Positions 24,237-34,228 of a DNA stretch of 64,000 nucleotides are shown here, one piece after another. A program made the position numbers and the translations under genes. Position 1 is the first letter of the stretch, and each line of letters begins with the position of its first letter. The notes below the pieces were generated by a model. It did no database searches and was not told the DNA's origin. It worked only from the letters and a program-made list of their open reading frames with translations. Source of the stretch: Datura wrightii. Taxonomy: Eukaryota; Streptophyta; Magnoliopsida; Solanales; Solanaceae. The stretch lies in NCBI GenBank assembly GCA_035772735.1, contig JASDFA010000007.1, positions 77,077,501 to 77,141,500 on the forward strand, read 5' to 3'.

Positions 24237-26220
24237 GTGCATGCCCGATCTAGGAGCCAAGGAAATCCCCTAGTTCCAATTGATCACGAACTTAGGCAGA
24301 CGTTAAGAAACCTAAGAAGAATGGACAACATCCAAGAGTAGGAAACCGGGGACCAAGCTACAACAAGAATGTTGGCTGAAGAGCAAGCTCGGGCTAGAGA
24401 TCGTGAGTTAGCTAGAGTTGCTGAAGAGCAACGTCTAGCTGTAAAAGCAGAGCGAGCTAGACGACATAGAAGTCCAGAACACTAGAGACATTGGTATTTC
24501 AATGAGGAGGAGGATGCCGATATAGAAGAAGCCGATGCCACTGGAGCTATAGTCCCTCCTCCTTTGTCTGCTGGGCAATGTTTGACATTACCAGTGCAAT
24601 GATCCAACTGCTCAATATGAAGGGAATATTTGTGGGTCATGCATTTGATGATGCCCACGCTCACTTGACAAATTTCATGGGTATATGTAAGGCATATAAA
24701 CAATCGGGTGTGAGCCAAGATGCAATCAGACTGCGGTTATTTCCATTGTCACTAGAGAGTGAGGCAACGATGTGGTTGACTGAGTTGCCAAATGATTCCA
24801 TCACTACTTGGGGAGAGATTAAAATAGCTTTTCTTGAAAGGTTCTTCCCACCATCCAAAGTGTTGCAGTTGAAAGATGAAATATATAACTTCAGGCAGCT
24901 AAATTCTGAGGCACTCCATGAGACCTGGCTGCATTTCAACAAAAAAACTCAAAAGGGTGCCAAAGCACAAGATTTTGGATGATACATTGTTGGAGATCTT
25001 TTATAGGTCTCTGAATGCCAACACCAAGGTGGTGGCGGATACCGTCTCCAGAGGAACATTTATGAGTCACACTTATGCAGGGGTTGCGGAGCTGCTAGAC
25101 AGGATCACCAAAACCAACCGAGCTTGGAACACTAGAGAGTCAGAGATTCTGGCTGGTTCTTATGCAGTTGGCATGTATGTAGAACAGAGGAGAAAAGATG
25201 AGAAGCGTGATCAAGATATTGCAGAGATAAAGACCACCATGGGGTTGCTTGCCAAGTACTTGATGGGAGTCAGAGCAGAAAAGGTAAACACTGTGGGTTC
25301 TCAAGGCAAGGCCCCGAGAAATGATGGATGTGAATCTTAGTCTGAAGAGGAAGAGAACTATTTGAACAATGAGAGGGCGGGTTTCCGGACCAACACCCAA
25401 GGGTCTAACCAAGACTCTTGGCGTCAAGGTCAAGGGAACCAAGGTCGAAACTTTTACAAGGATAATAATTACAACCGGGGCCAACACCGAGATAATGGAG
25501 ACTGGAAGAAGCGCGAGGAGTTCAAAAATAAGAGAGGTGGTCTGTATGTTCCACCAAGAAACCGTGAGCTAGAGTCTAGTGGTTCAAGGGTTGAGGATAT
25601 GCTCTCCAAAGTACTCAAGCAGATGGAGACAACAGATGGCCACTTTAAGGAGCTCCGCTCTGATTGAGATCAGGAAGATTGAGAAGCAGATGAGTCAGAA
25701 GTCTGTTGCAATGAATCAGAGGCAGAAAGGCACACTTTCCAGTAACACAGTGCAAAATTCAAAAAATGACAGTCACTGTATGGCGGTCACTACTAGGAGC
25801 GGGAAGGCCACAGTTGATCCTTTGAGGCCAGTTGTAATTAAGGAGTTAGAAAAGCCCATCTTGAGGAATGATGACAGTGTAGCAGATTTGGAAAACCCAA
25901 CTTTGGTTGGGGACTCAGATATGCAAACTGTTCCAAGTAGTGCAAAGGAGCAAGGAGCTGCCCATGGGAAGGAGAAGGAGGCACAACAAAAACTTACATC
26001 TATCCCTAAACATCCTCCTCCTTATCCACAATGGTTGAAGAAGAAAGCTGAAGATGGGAAGTACAAAAGTTTATCTCTATGCTTAACCAGTTGTCGATGA
26101 ACATCCCATTAGTTGAGGCACTTGAGCAGATGCTCGGATATGCCAAATTCATGAAGGACCCTGTCACCAGGTAAAGTACCGTAAGTTTAATACCTACCGA
26201 TAATTTGCACCACCACGGTG
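24237..26220 (+). pseudogene. gag: Athila gag, left palindrome arm, broken
   Basis: Gag would build the virus-like particle. It opens with RSQGNPLVPIDHELRQTLR and an Arg/Glu-rich helix (about 24240-24480). The conserved gag core follows (about 24575-24990: MIQLLNMKGIFVGHAFDDAH, DAIRLRLFPLSLESEATMWL, FFPPSKVLQLKDEI). The later region is Asn/Gln/Gly-rich (about 25360-25520), with a helical spacer after it. It ends in the gag-protease spacer (NIPLVEALEQMLGYAKFMKD, about 26100-26160). Stops at about 24340 and 24483 fit CAG-to-TAG changes, and at least three frameshifts follow. Protease and pol are absent: sequence homologous to the spacer runs into the palindrome centre. Confidence 0.85.
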
Positions 26221-26284
26221 TAAATTATGGCACCACAGTGGTGTAAATCTTCCTTCTTCTAAGCTAGGACCCGTGTAGTTATGG
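26221..26284. other. Central loop of the palindrome
   Basis: Sixty-four bases that do not pair between the arms as a whole. It contains GGCACCACAGTGGTG (26229-26243), built on a 13 bp perfect palindrome (CACCACAGTGGTG). Close relatives lie in the arm ends on both sides: CACCACGGTG (26211-26220) and CACCGCAGTGGTG (26285-26297). Confidence 0.7.
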
Positions 26285-28297
26285 CACCGCAGTGGTGCAA
26301 ATTATCGGCAGGTTTTAAACTTACGATCCTTTTCCTGGTGACGAGGTCCTTCATGAATTTTGGAATATCCGGGCATATTCTCAAGTGCCTCAAATAATGG
26401 GATGTTCACCGACAACTGGTTAAGCATAAAGATAAACTTTTGGTACTTCTCATCTTCGGTTTTCTTCTTCAATCGTTGTGGATAAGGAGAAGGAGGTCTA
26501 GGGATCGATGTAAGTTTTGTTGTGCCTCCTTCTCTTTCGCATGGGCAGCTCCTTGCTCCTTTGCTTTACTTGGAGCAGTTTGCACATCTGAGTCCCCAAC
26601 CAAAGTTGGGTTTTCCAAATCCACTATACTGTCATCATTCCTCAAAATGGGATTTTCTTACTCCTTAATTACAACTGGCCTCAGAGGATCAACTATGGCC
26701 TTCCCGCTCTTAGTAGTGACCGCCATGCAGTGATTGTCATTTTTTGGATTTTCACTGTGTTTCTGGGAAGTGTGCCTTTCTACCTCTGATTCATTGCAAC
26801 AGACGTCTGACTCATCTTCTTCTCAATCTGCCTGATCGCCACAACATGTGACTCCACCTTTTGATTTAAACTGGAAATATCAGCGCGGAGCTCCTTAAAG
26901 TGGCCATCTGTTGTCTCCATCTGCTTGAGTACTTTGGAGAGCATGTCCTCAATGCTTGAACCACTGGACTCTATCTTACGGTTTCTTAGGGGAACATATA
27001 GACCGCCTCTCCTATTTTTTAACTCCTCGCGCTTCTTCTAGTCTCCATTATCTCGGTATTGGCCCCGGTTGTAATTATTATCCTTGTAAAAGTTCCGACC
27101 TTGGTTCCCTTGACCTTGACGCCAAGAGTCTTGGTTAGACCCTTGGGTGTTGGTCTGGAAACCCACCCTCTGATCATTCAAATAGTTAGCTTCCTCTTCA
27201 TAATAAGATTCACATCCATCATTTCTTGGGGCCTTACCCTGAAAAACCACAACGTTTACCTTTTCTGCTTTGACTCCCATTAAGTGCTTGGAAAGCAACC
27301 CCATAGTGGTCTTTATCTCTGCAATATCTTAATCACGCTTCTCATCTTTTCTCCTCTATTCTGCGGACATGCCAACCGTATAAGAACCAGTCAGAATCTA
27401 CGACTCTCTAGTGTGTGAGCTCGGTTGGTTTTGCTGATCGTATCTAGCAGCTCCGTAGCCTTTGCATAAGTGTGACTCATAAAGGTTCCTCTGGAGAAGG
27501 TATCAGCCACCACTTTGGTGTTCGCATTCAGAGACCTATAAAAGATCTCCAACAATGTATCATCCGAAATCTTGTGCTTTGGCACCCTTTTGAGTTTTTT
27601 GTTGAAACGTAGCCAGGTCTCGTGGAGTGCCTTAGAATTTAGCTGTCTGAAGTTATATATTTCATCTTTCAACTGGTGATGGGAAGAACCTTTCAATAAA
27701 AGCTATCTTAAGCTCTCCCTAAGTAGTGATGGAATCATTCGGTAGCTCAGCCAACCACATCGTTGCCTCACTCCCTAGTGAGAATGGAAATAACCTCAGT
27801 CTGATTGCGTCCTGTCTCACCCCCGATTGTTTGTATGCCTTACATATACCTATGAAAATTTTCAAGTGAGCGTGGGCATCATCAAATGCATGACCTACAA
27901 ATATTCCCTTCATATTGAGCAGTTGGATCATTGCACTGGTAATGTCAAACTTTGCCCCAGCAGGCAAAGGAGGAGGGACTATAGCTCCAGTGGCACTGAC
28001 TTCATCTATATCGACATAATCCTCCACATCGAAATACTGATGTCTCTGGTGTTCTAGACCTCTATGCCATCTAGCTCGCTCTACTTCTGCAGCTAGACGT
28101 TGCTCTTCAACAACTCTAGCTAACTCACAATCTCTAGTCCGATCTTGCTCTTCAACTAACATTCTTGTTGTGGCTTGGTCCACGGTTTCCTGCTCTTGGA
28201 TGTTGGCCATTCTTCTTAGGTTTCTTAAAGTTTGTTCAAGTTTGTGATCAATTGGAACCAGGGGATTTCCTTGGCTCCTAGTATCAGGCATGCACAA
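26285..28297 (-). pseudogene. gag: Athila gag, right palindrome arm, broken
   Basis: Reverse copy of the left-arm gag and better preserved. The first 192 codons (28297-27719) are open from MCMPDTRSQGNPLVPIDHKL through the charged helix into the gag core. A frame break follows near 27700, then open pieces at 27696-27391 (FNKKLKRVPKHKISDDTLLE region) and 27304-27038 (Asn/Gln/Gly-rich region). The remainder to 26285 is decayed. Where the left arm has stops near its start, this arm reads Gln, so the two arms decayed independently. Confidence 0.85.
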
Positions 28298-28388
28298 ACC
28301 TAAGACCTGTTAAGCAACCAAAACAACAAAGAAAATATAAAAAAGAAATAAGAACTAATAGTAAAGAAAACACACACCTTAGCCGTAT

Positions 28389-28406
28389 TCCCCAGCAACG
28401 GCGCCA
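28389..28406 (-). other. Primer binding site, right palindrome arm
   Basis: On the minus strand it reads TGGCGCCGTTGCTGGGGA, one difference from the tRNA-Asp complement. Confidence 0.85.
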
Positions 28407-28411
28407 AAATT

Positions 28412-30018
28412 TGATGTCGCCCAAATTACACCATGCAATTGAGATATAAGCAGTTGATTTTCAAATCTAGAACCCAACAAAGGTTGAGGTCGATCCCACA
28501 GGGAATATGGTAAGAACTTAAGTTAATGCGAATAGCTGTTACTATTGAGTTACTTATTTCCGAAGGGGGAAAGAAATAGAATAATAAACAAAAGTAAAAC
28601 TACTGAATGCTTAAATCAAATTCGGTTTGTATTCAATTAATGACTTTACTTGACTAGGATTGTGTTCCCCAAGATTTCATAACCACAAGGTTTATACACT
28701 AGTGATCTATACCGGTGTTTAACATAAAATATCGGTAAGTTAGGTTCACCTAAATTGTTGGTCCCCTATTTAGATGATTATTACCACGCAACTTGGTCCA
28801 TATATAGGTGTTCTTTAATTGACCCTTACCCTTAATATTGGATTAGCTATCCCCTGACAAGTTCAAGCTATTAGATGAGGGTTGATAGCCTCAAATCTCT
28901 GTTGTTAATCCCTTTTCCCATTCATTACCTCCTTGGTTCGGTAAGTAAGAATAGGGTAAGTACTAACGTTTTCAACCGTCAGGAATCAATCCAAACGAAG
29001 GGAAAAACAAACATGCATTAAACACCGTTCAAGAATTACTAAGTATTTTACCTATGTGCGTTAATTCATCTTGGTTCCCACAACCCTAGTTATGGGTTTA
29101 TCTACTCATGCTTGTATGATCACAATCACAAAATATTGAATTAATCATAATTGCAACTTACAAATTATTGTAGAAGAAAAATCAAGTAGATTGAATAAAA
29201 CTCCAAAGTTGATGAATAAATTCCAATCTTGTTTTTGATTCTAAAGTTCAAGAACAAAATTGTAGACCTTGTTTCTTGACCCAAGAATAATCGTACAACA
29301 CCAAAATCCTACTTGAAAACTAATAATAATCGGCTTCTCCTTGAAAATACACCTAAACTGTGTTTTTATAGTTCCAAGAAAACCTTTTCCTAACTAAATT
29401 TGGAAACCAGGTCGGCAGTGGCAACGGGCTTGGTGACGATTCGTTGGGTCCTCTGACGAGTCGTGCCTTACTTAAAATAGTCGTCCTCAGCATCGTACCC
29501 AGTTGTGGCAATAGGTCACCTAACAACTCGTCGTGCCTGGGCACGAGTCATTAAGTCCCTCATAGTCTAACTTCTTCAAAATTCCAGTGCACCTTATGGT
29601 TAATCCAAATGATCTGCCAATGAGTTATTTATTCAACTAACGACTTATTAAGTATGTCATCAACTCCACTGGTTACTTTGACAATAATTCTTCTTCAGTC
29701 CTCATGACTGACTTCACGACTCATTACAGGATGTAACGAGTCGTTCCCTCAACTCATTAGGTACACCCTCTCAGCATCTTCAAACTTCATCTTTTTCCCA
29801 CGGATTCAACAACGAGTCGTGCCTATTGCCAATGACTCGTGAAGTGCCTAGCAGTCACCCTTTTAATTATTTTTAGCAAAAATTTGCCCAATTCACTTCC
29901 GAACCTATTTTCCTACAATATTAAGCACCAAACACATCATACCTATATAAACATACCCAAAAAGTGCATAGTTTCTTGGTTTTAAGAGTCGAAAGTACCG
30001 TAAAATCACGGCACATCA
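28412..30018 (-). repeat. LTR of the right palindrome arm
   Basis: Minus-strand LTR starting TGATGTGCCGTG (30018 downward) and ending GGGCGACATCA at 28412, 1607 bases. The ACGACTCGTT-type cluster is at about 29420-29850, with a TATA-like box (TATAAAAAC) at about 29362-29370. Its outer edge abuts the env-like sequence of element E without 3' UTR or polypurine tract. Confidence 0.85.
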
Positions 30019-31891
30019 AGCACTCAGATCGTACTACTGCTCTTCATATTGTGGTGGCAAAGAAGTGCTACCCTCCATATCATGAGCGCGACCTCAACTA
30101 TGCAATTTTGATGTCGCTATCGCTCGCCTAAGAGCCTCTGCCTCGATAGTGGATAACTCTAACTCTATAGGTGGAGTCTCCAGGGCTGGAGCCTTGTCGT
30201 TATCTGTTGTTCGGGCCTGAACCTCTATACAAGCTGGAGTTTGAGTAGGAACCTGCTCCTGTGTAGTACTAGCCTTGGTAACTCGGACTGCTGGTGGTGG
30301 TATGGGCGGAGTCTGAGATGGCGGGATAGGAACCGCTCATGGAATAAAATCCATAATGCTAGCAATAGGTGGATTCTATCCACCAGCAGTATCTACACCT
30401 CAACTAGCTGCCACTTATGCATCTACATATCACGCACAACAACTCTGATCTCCTTTAAGTCTGCTCGGAGGCTAGCAATATCAGACACACTGGCACCTCC
30501 TCTAAATTGATACAGCTGGGCATCCATGGTTGCCAGTCATGAGCTCAAGGTCTCATGCGAGGTCCTTATATTTTCTCAGAGTGGCTGAAGAGCTCGCTTA
30601 AGAATAGTGGCCATAAAGGCCAGCAGATCCTCTATCAACCAGGCCAATTGTCTCTCCTCTCTATCTAACGGTGAGGCCAACCTAGTAAGTAAATCTCTGG
30701 ATATGAGTGATGGTCTTGGTGGAGCGGCTAGCATAGATTCTGTGGTGACTGAAGCTGTTACTGGTGTCGGGTCTGCCTTACCGGCGGGATGTGATGCAGG
30801 CTCCTCAGTTTGGAGTCCCTAACCCTCTATAATGGGCCCGCCCGACAAAATAGAGCTAGGCTGGCTCGCTGTGGTGACCATGGTATCATTCCTTATCTTG
30901 ATGATATCAGTCACCTGGCAAGCATCCATAAATATATCCTTCCTTGACAAGATAGGAACTCCTACGCTCTAATATAGGTCTATGATAAGGCAAGGAGATG
31001 AGAGGGAGGTTGCAGCTTGTACTGCTCTATCCTTCAGCTCCACACTAACCATCTGACCAATATCAATACTCATCTTGGCCATGATGGATTCCACGACAAG
31101 AGCTTGTCCAAGTGGTAGTTTGTTGTCACTCTTCATTGAGCATATTCTACTGTGGACCACATTCCATCGAAACCTGATGGAAACCCGAAGGTCTCTCTTA
31201 AAGAGGTCGGCTATCAGACAAAACCCAAACTGGTGTACCTCTGGATATCATGCTGGCTATCCATCCTCTAACTATTCTACCCTTGTTAGCAACCTCCTCA
31301 TAAGCTAAGGTGTTCACCACCTCATAATCATCACCCAAGTAAAATTAGTTGATCGCTTCTGGGCTAATGTCAACCGATACCCCACGGATCACCACCGAGG
31401 CGAATGGCTTTATCTGCATCTTTAGTACTGGGTTTGACCTCAATAGTATCGCCCCATTAACTGCATCGAATTGCCGAACTAGTTTCTTAATATACTGACC
31501 CACTAGATGTAATAGAAATTCCCAGTGCTGAAACTAAAGTTGATTCATGATATTGGAGTATAACTCCAAATCGTTGGAGCTAATAGTCCTCTCCTAAATA
31601 ATCCCTCGACGGACTCTTCCATTGACCGTGCTGCGACCCTACAAAAAGTGCTCTCTAGCGCCTTAGATTGCCCACCTAAGCATGAACATCTCTTCCCCAT
31701 ATTTGTGTATCAACTCTACTACTGAGGGAGAGGAGGTCTTACTAGATGATTCCTCCTAGTGGCCTCATTGGAGGAAATCTCTATCTAGGGGGCCCATGGT
31801 ATTGATCCTAGTCCTGGTCACAACTGAATTGGGATGAAGATCCTGGAGTTGGTGTCTCAGTGGATTCCACCCGAGCTGATCGAATGGGTGA
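30019..31891 (-). pseudogene. Env-like third ORF of another Athila element (E), broken
   Basis: On the minus strand, from 31891 downward, this reads as a decayed Athila third ORF. Its core includes KMQIKPFASVVIRGVSVDIS (about 31420-31365) and QALVVESIMAKMSIDIGQMV (about 31105-31045), and a Ser/Pro/Thr-rich then helical C-terminal part follows (about 30840-30430). Stops and frameshifts are frequent. It differs from the env-like ORFs of B and H, so it is a separate family. It is cut on the right by insertion of H (its last bases GGTGA are the presumed target duplication of H) and on the left by the palindrome. No LTR of E is visible in the window. Confidence 0.65.
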
Positions 31892-33497
31892 TGATGAGTT
31901 GACAATTTACCAACTCATTAGGCTCTAAAACATGGGTTTTTGCTTAGTTCTTGAGTTGATTATATGGATTTTATGCCCTTTTTGATTTTGTTGTGTGCAG
32001 ATGACTAAATATGAAGAAAAGAGAAAAAATAGAGAAAAAAAGAAGGGAGTGAGAGGAAATCGGCGATCCACAGGTGAAAACCGGTGAAACGCCGGCCAAG
32101 GGCCGAACATCACTGCCTTGGAGGATTAATGCTACCGGCTTTTCATGGATTTCTAGCGGCGATTCACTGGTCCAATCACCGAAAGGCACCCAAAGTTCTG
32201 GAAAATAGATTGAAGAGTTGGTGTTCACGGATTGGCATCAGCGAAACCCCGGGTGAACCGCCAATGTTCACTGGAATTTAGCAAAGGCTCAGGAAAGAAA
32301 ACTGGCGGTTCACGGATTGAAACCGGCGAACCTTCGGTGCCTTCGCCGATTCCAGAAGGGTGCTTAAGGGTATAATCATCCAACACAGGAAATGAGATAA
32401 AAAGTGCCCTACGTTTCAGGATATAAATAGAACAAAAAGTACTTTGTACAGATATGCAAGGTAGAAGGAGAGATAGAAATAGAGCTATTGAGAGAGAGAA
32501 AAAGAATATATCACATCATTGTTTCCCTTTTTAGCTGCAGAACATTCTCTTAATTGAACTAGGGAGATTTTGATTGGTAAATTTGGAAAAAGTACTCTAC
32601 TCTATTTCTTCTTTGTACTAGTAAGTTTCAGGTATTGTTGGAGATTATCTTGTGAAGTTGATTTTTCTACTCCTTCTATTAAATTCAATGAAGCTATTGA
32701 TGAATGTGTTTCTCAATTTCTTAATCATGAGTAGCTACATCATCAACTAGAGGTGTATGATGATGAATACTTAATTAGATTGGGTATTGCTAGGGTCGTC
32801 TTTATATTATTCAAATAAGTGAAAATCTATTAGATTCTCTTCAATCTATAAAAGAAGGTCCATTGATTATGATATGGGTCTACTTATTCTTGCTTGATTG
32901 TTGCTTGTAAAAGAATAATTAAGCATTGAGGGAGAATTTAATAGTGGATATGGTAAGAGATTGTGAAATTGGGCTAGAAATAGCTAAAATTACATTCTCA
33001 TTCCTTATTAGCAGCTAATAGCTAGAAATTAGTGCAATTGCTAATCCAAATCAAATCGATTGAGCTAAATCGTGACTAGAGATTTGACAACACTCTAGTA
33101 AGAGGTAATTAGAAGGCTGAAAAGATGTAATTACCCACTTCCCAAGATTATTTATACTTGCTGAATTCATAAAATGACCTGCATGTCCCGATCTAGTTAG
33201 TATTTCATCTACACCGCACCTCTAGTCTTTCAAACTCTTGTTGACAACTTAGCTGATCTTGCTGTTTTATTTAAACTAATTCACCGAATACAATTTACTA
33301 CAAATTTTAGCCCCCCATTTTATTTGTTTTTATATTAAATCTCGTTGGTTTAAGCTAACTTCAATTTCTCAACCGACACTTGTAACTATCATTCCCTAGT
33401 CCTCTTGGGATTCGACCTCGGCACTCATCGAGTTACTTGTTTTGATACTTCGACCATGTATATTCTTTGCCTGAAGGATATATTTTGGAAGTTATCA
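31892..33497 (+). repeat. 5' LTR of element H
   Basis: TGATGAGTTGAC ... GAAGTTATCA, 1606 bases. It opens with an inverted repeat at 31894-31918 (ATGAGTTG ... CAACTCAT) that is perfect in the 3' LTR. U3 (about 32055-32350) has many GGCGATTCAC / CGGCGAACC / CGCCGATTCC-type words, followed by ATATAAATAG at 32421. Pairs with the partial LTR at 63620. Confidence 0.9.
32421..32430 (+). promoter_or_regulatory. LTR TATA box, element H
   Basis: ATATAAATAG lies about 75 bases after the last GGCGA-type repeat. Confidence 0.6.
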
Positions 33498-33501
33498 AAA
33501 A

Positions 33502-33519
33502 TGGCGTCGTTGTCAGGGA
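33502..33519 (+). other. Primer binding site of element H (tRNA-Asp type)
   Basis: TGGCGTCGTTGTCAGGGA, three transitions from the perfect tRNA-Asp complement, five bases past the LTR. Confidence 0.8.
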
Positions 33520-33594
33520 CTAGCGCTTGATATTCTTGTTTTGATTGTTAAGTTGAAATAGTTTTGCATCATAGCTACCTGATGTGAGTTTGTT

Positions 33595-34228
33595 GTGATG
33601 TTAGGATCTCATAACCACATGAGTCATCACTCCCACGCAGGGGATAGCTCAGTTGAAGGTAACATGGAACTCGAGGAAGATAATCCGGTGATGTCAAAAG
33701 TTGCGGGAGCCATTCGTCTACCACCGACGGTAGGGAATGCAGTATTTCATGTCACAAGCACCATGCTACACTTGTTGCAAATGAAGGGCTATTTGGCGAA
33801 AAACCAAGCGAAGACGCGAATCAACATTTGAGGAACTTCTTGGAAATATGCCATCCCTTTAATATAATAAATATCATTTAAGAGTCAATCAGGTTAAGAC
33901 TCTTTCCTTTTTCACTGACGGGGGAGGCCATCTGTCTTTTGTTGAATCTTTCTCACGAAAATCTTCGAATTGTCAATTATATCCTTTATGGAAATGGCAA
34001 ACTGATTCGAGGAATTTCTGACAATCCCAATTTCAATTGAAAGAATAAGTTGAATGAAAAGTTTTTGATTCATCTATCATTATAGTATGGGGCTAGAGGA
34101 ACTCCTTCTGCGATATATTACTTCATGGTAGGAGTTAATCGAGGCCTTCTTGGACCATTTTTCCCTCCATCAAATATGCTTCAGCAGAGGGACGATATTA
34201 CAAATTTCAGGCAAGAACGGGGAGAGTC
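33595..34228 (+). pseudogene. gag: Athila gag of element H, 5' part
   Basis: It opens MMLGSHNHMSHHSH and reaches the gag core: AIRLPPTVGNAVFHVTSTML, then after a frameshift near 33800 HLRNFLEICHPFNIINI, ESIRLRLFPFSLTGEAI and NMLQQRDDITNFRQERGES. The reading is cut at 34228 by a T-family solo LTR and resumes at 36996 at the same codon context (ESLHEAWLRFKKK). The insertion duplicated GAGTC. Stops before ESIRL and within the core show it was already decaying. Confidence 0.8.

Larger units (their letters stand above)
22509..30018. repeat. 7.5 kb inverted repeat of LTR, primer site and gag
   Basis: The left arm (22509-26220, plus) and right arm (26285-30018, minus) are colinear: LTR, tRNA-Asp primer site, leader and gag, meeting tail to tail in the gag-protease spacer. 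The loop is 64 bases (26221-26284) and itself contains short palindromes. Arms differ by roughly 8-9% over a 115-base stretch compared by eye in gag, with indels, so they are not an exact mirror. Sequence outside the LTR edges is unrelated on the two sides, and flanking pentamers differ (TAGTT, AGCAC), so there is no target duplication around the whole. Confidence 0.85.

Noticed and set aside
22509..30018. Possibility that the palindrome is an assembly artefact
   Set aside because: Arms differ by several percent with indels and independent stops, which a mirrored read or chimeric join would not give. Read-level confirmation is still desirable.
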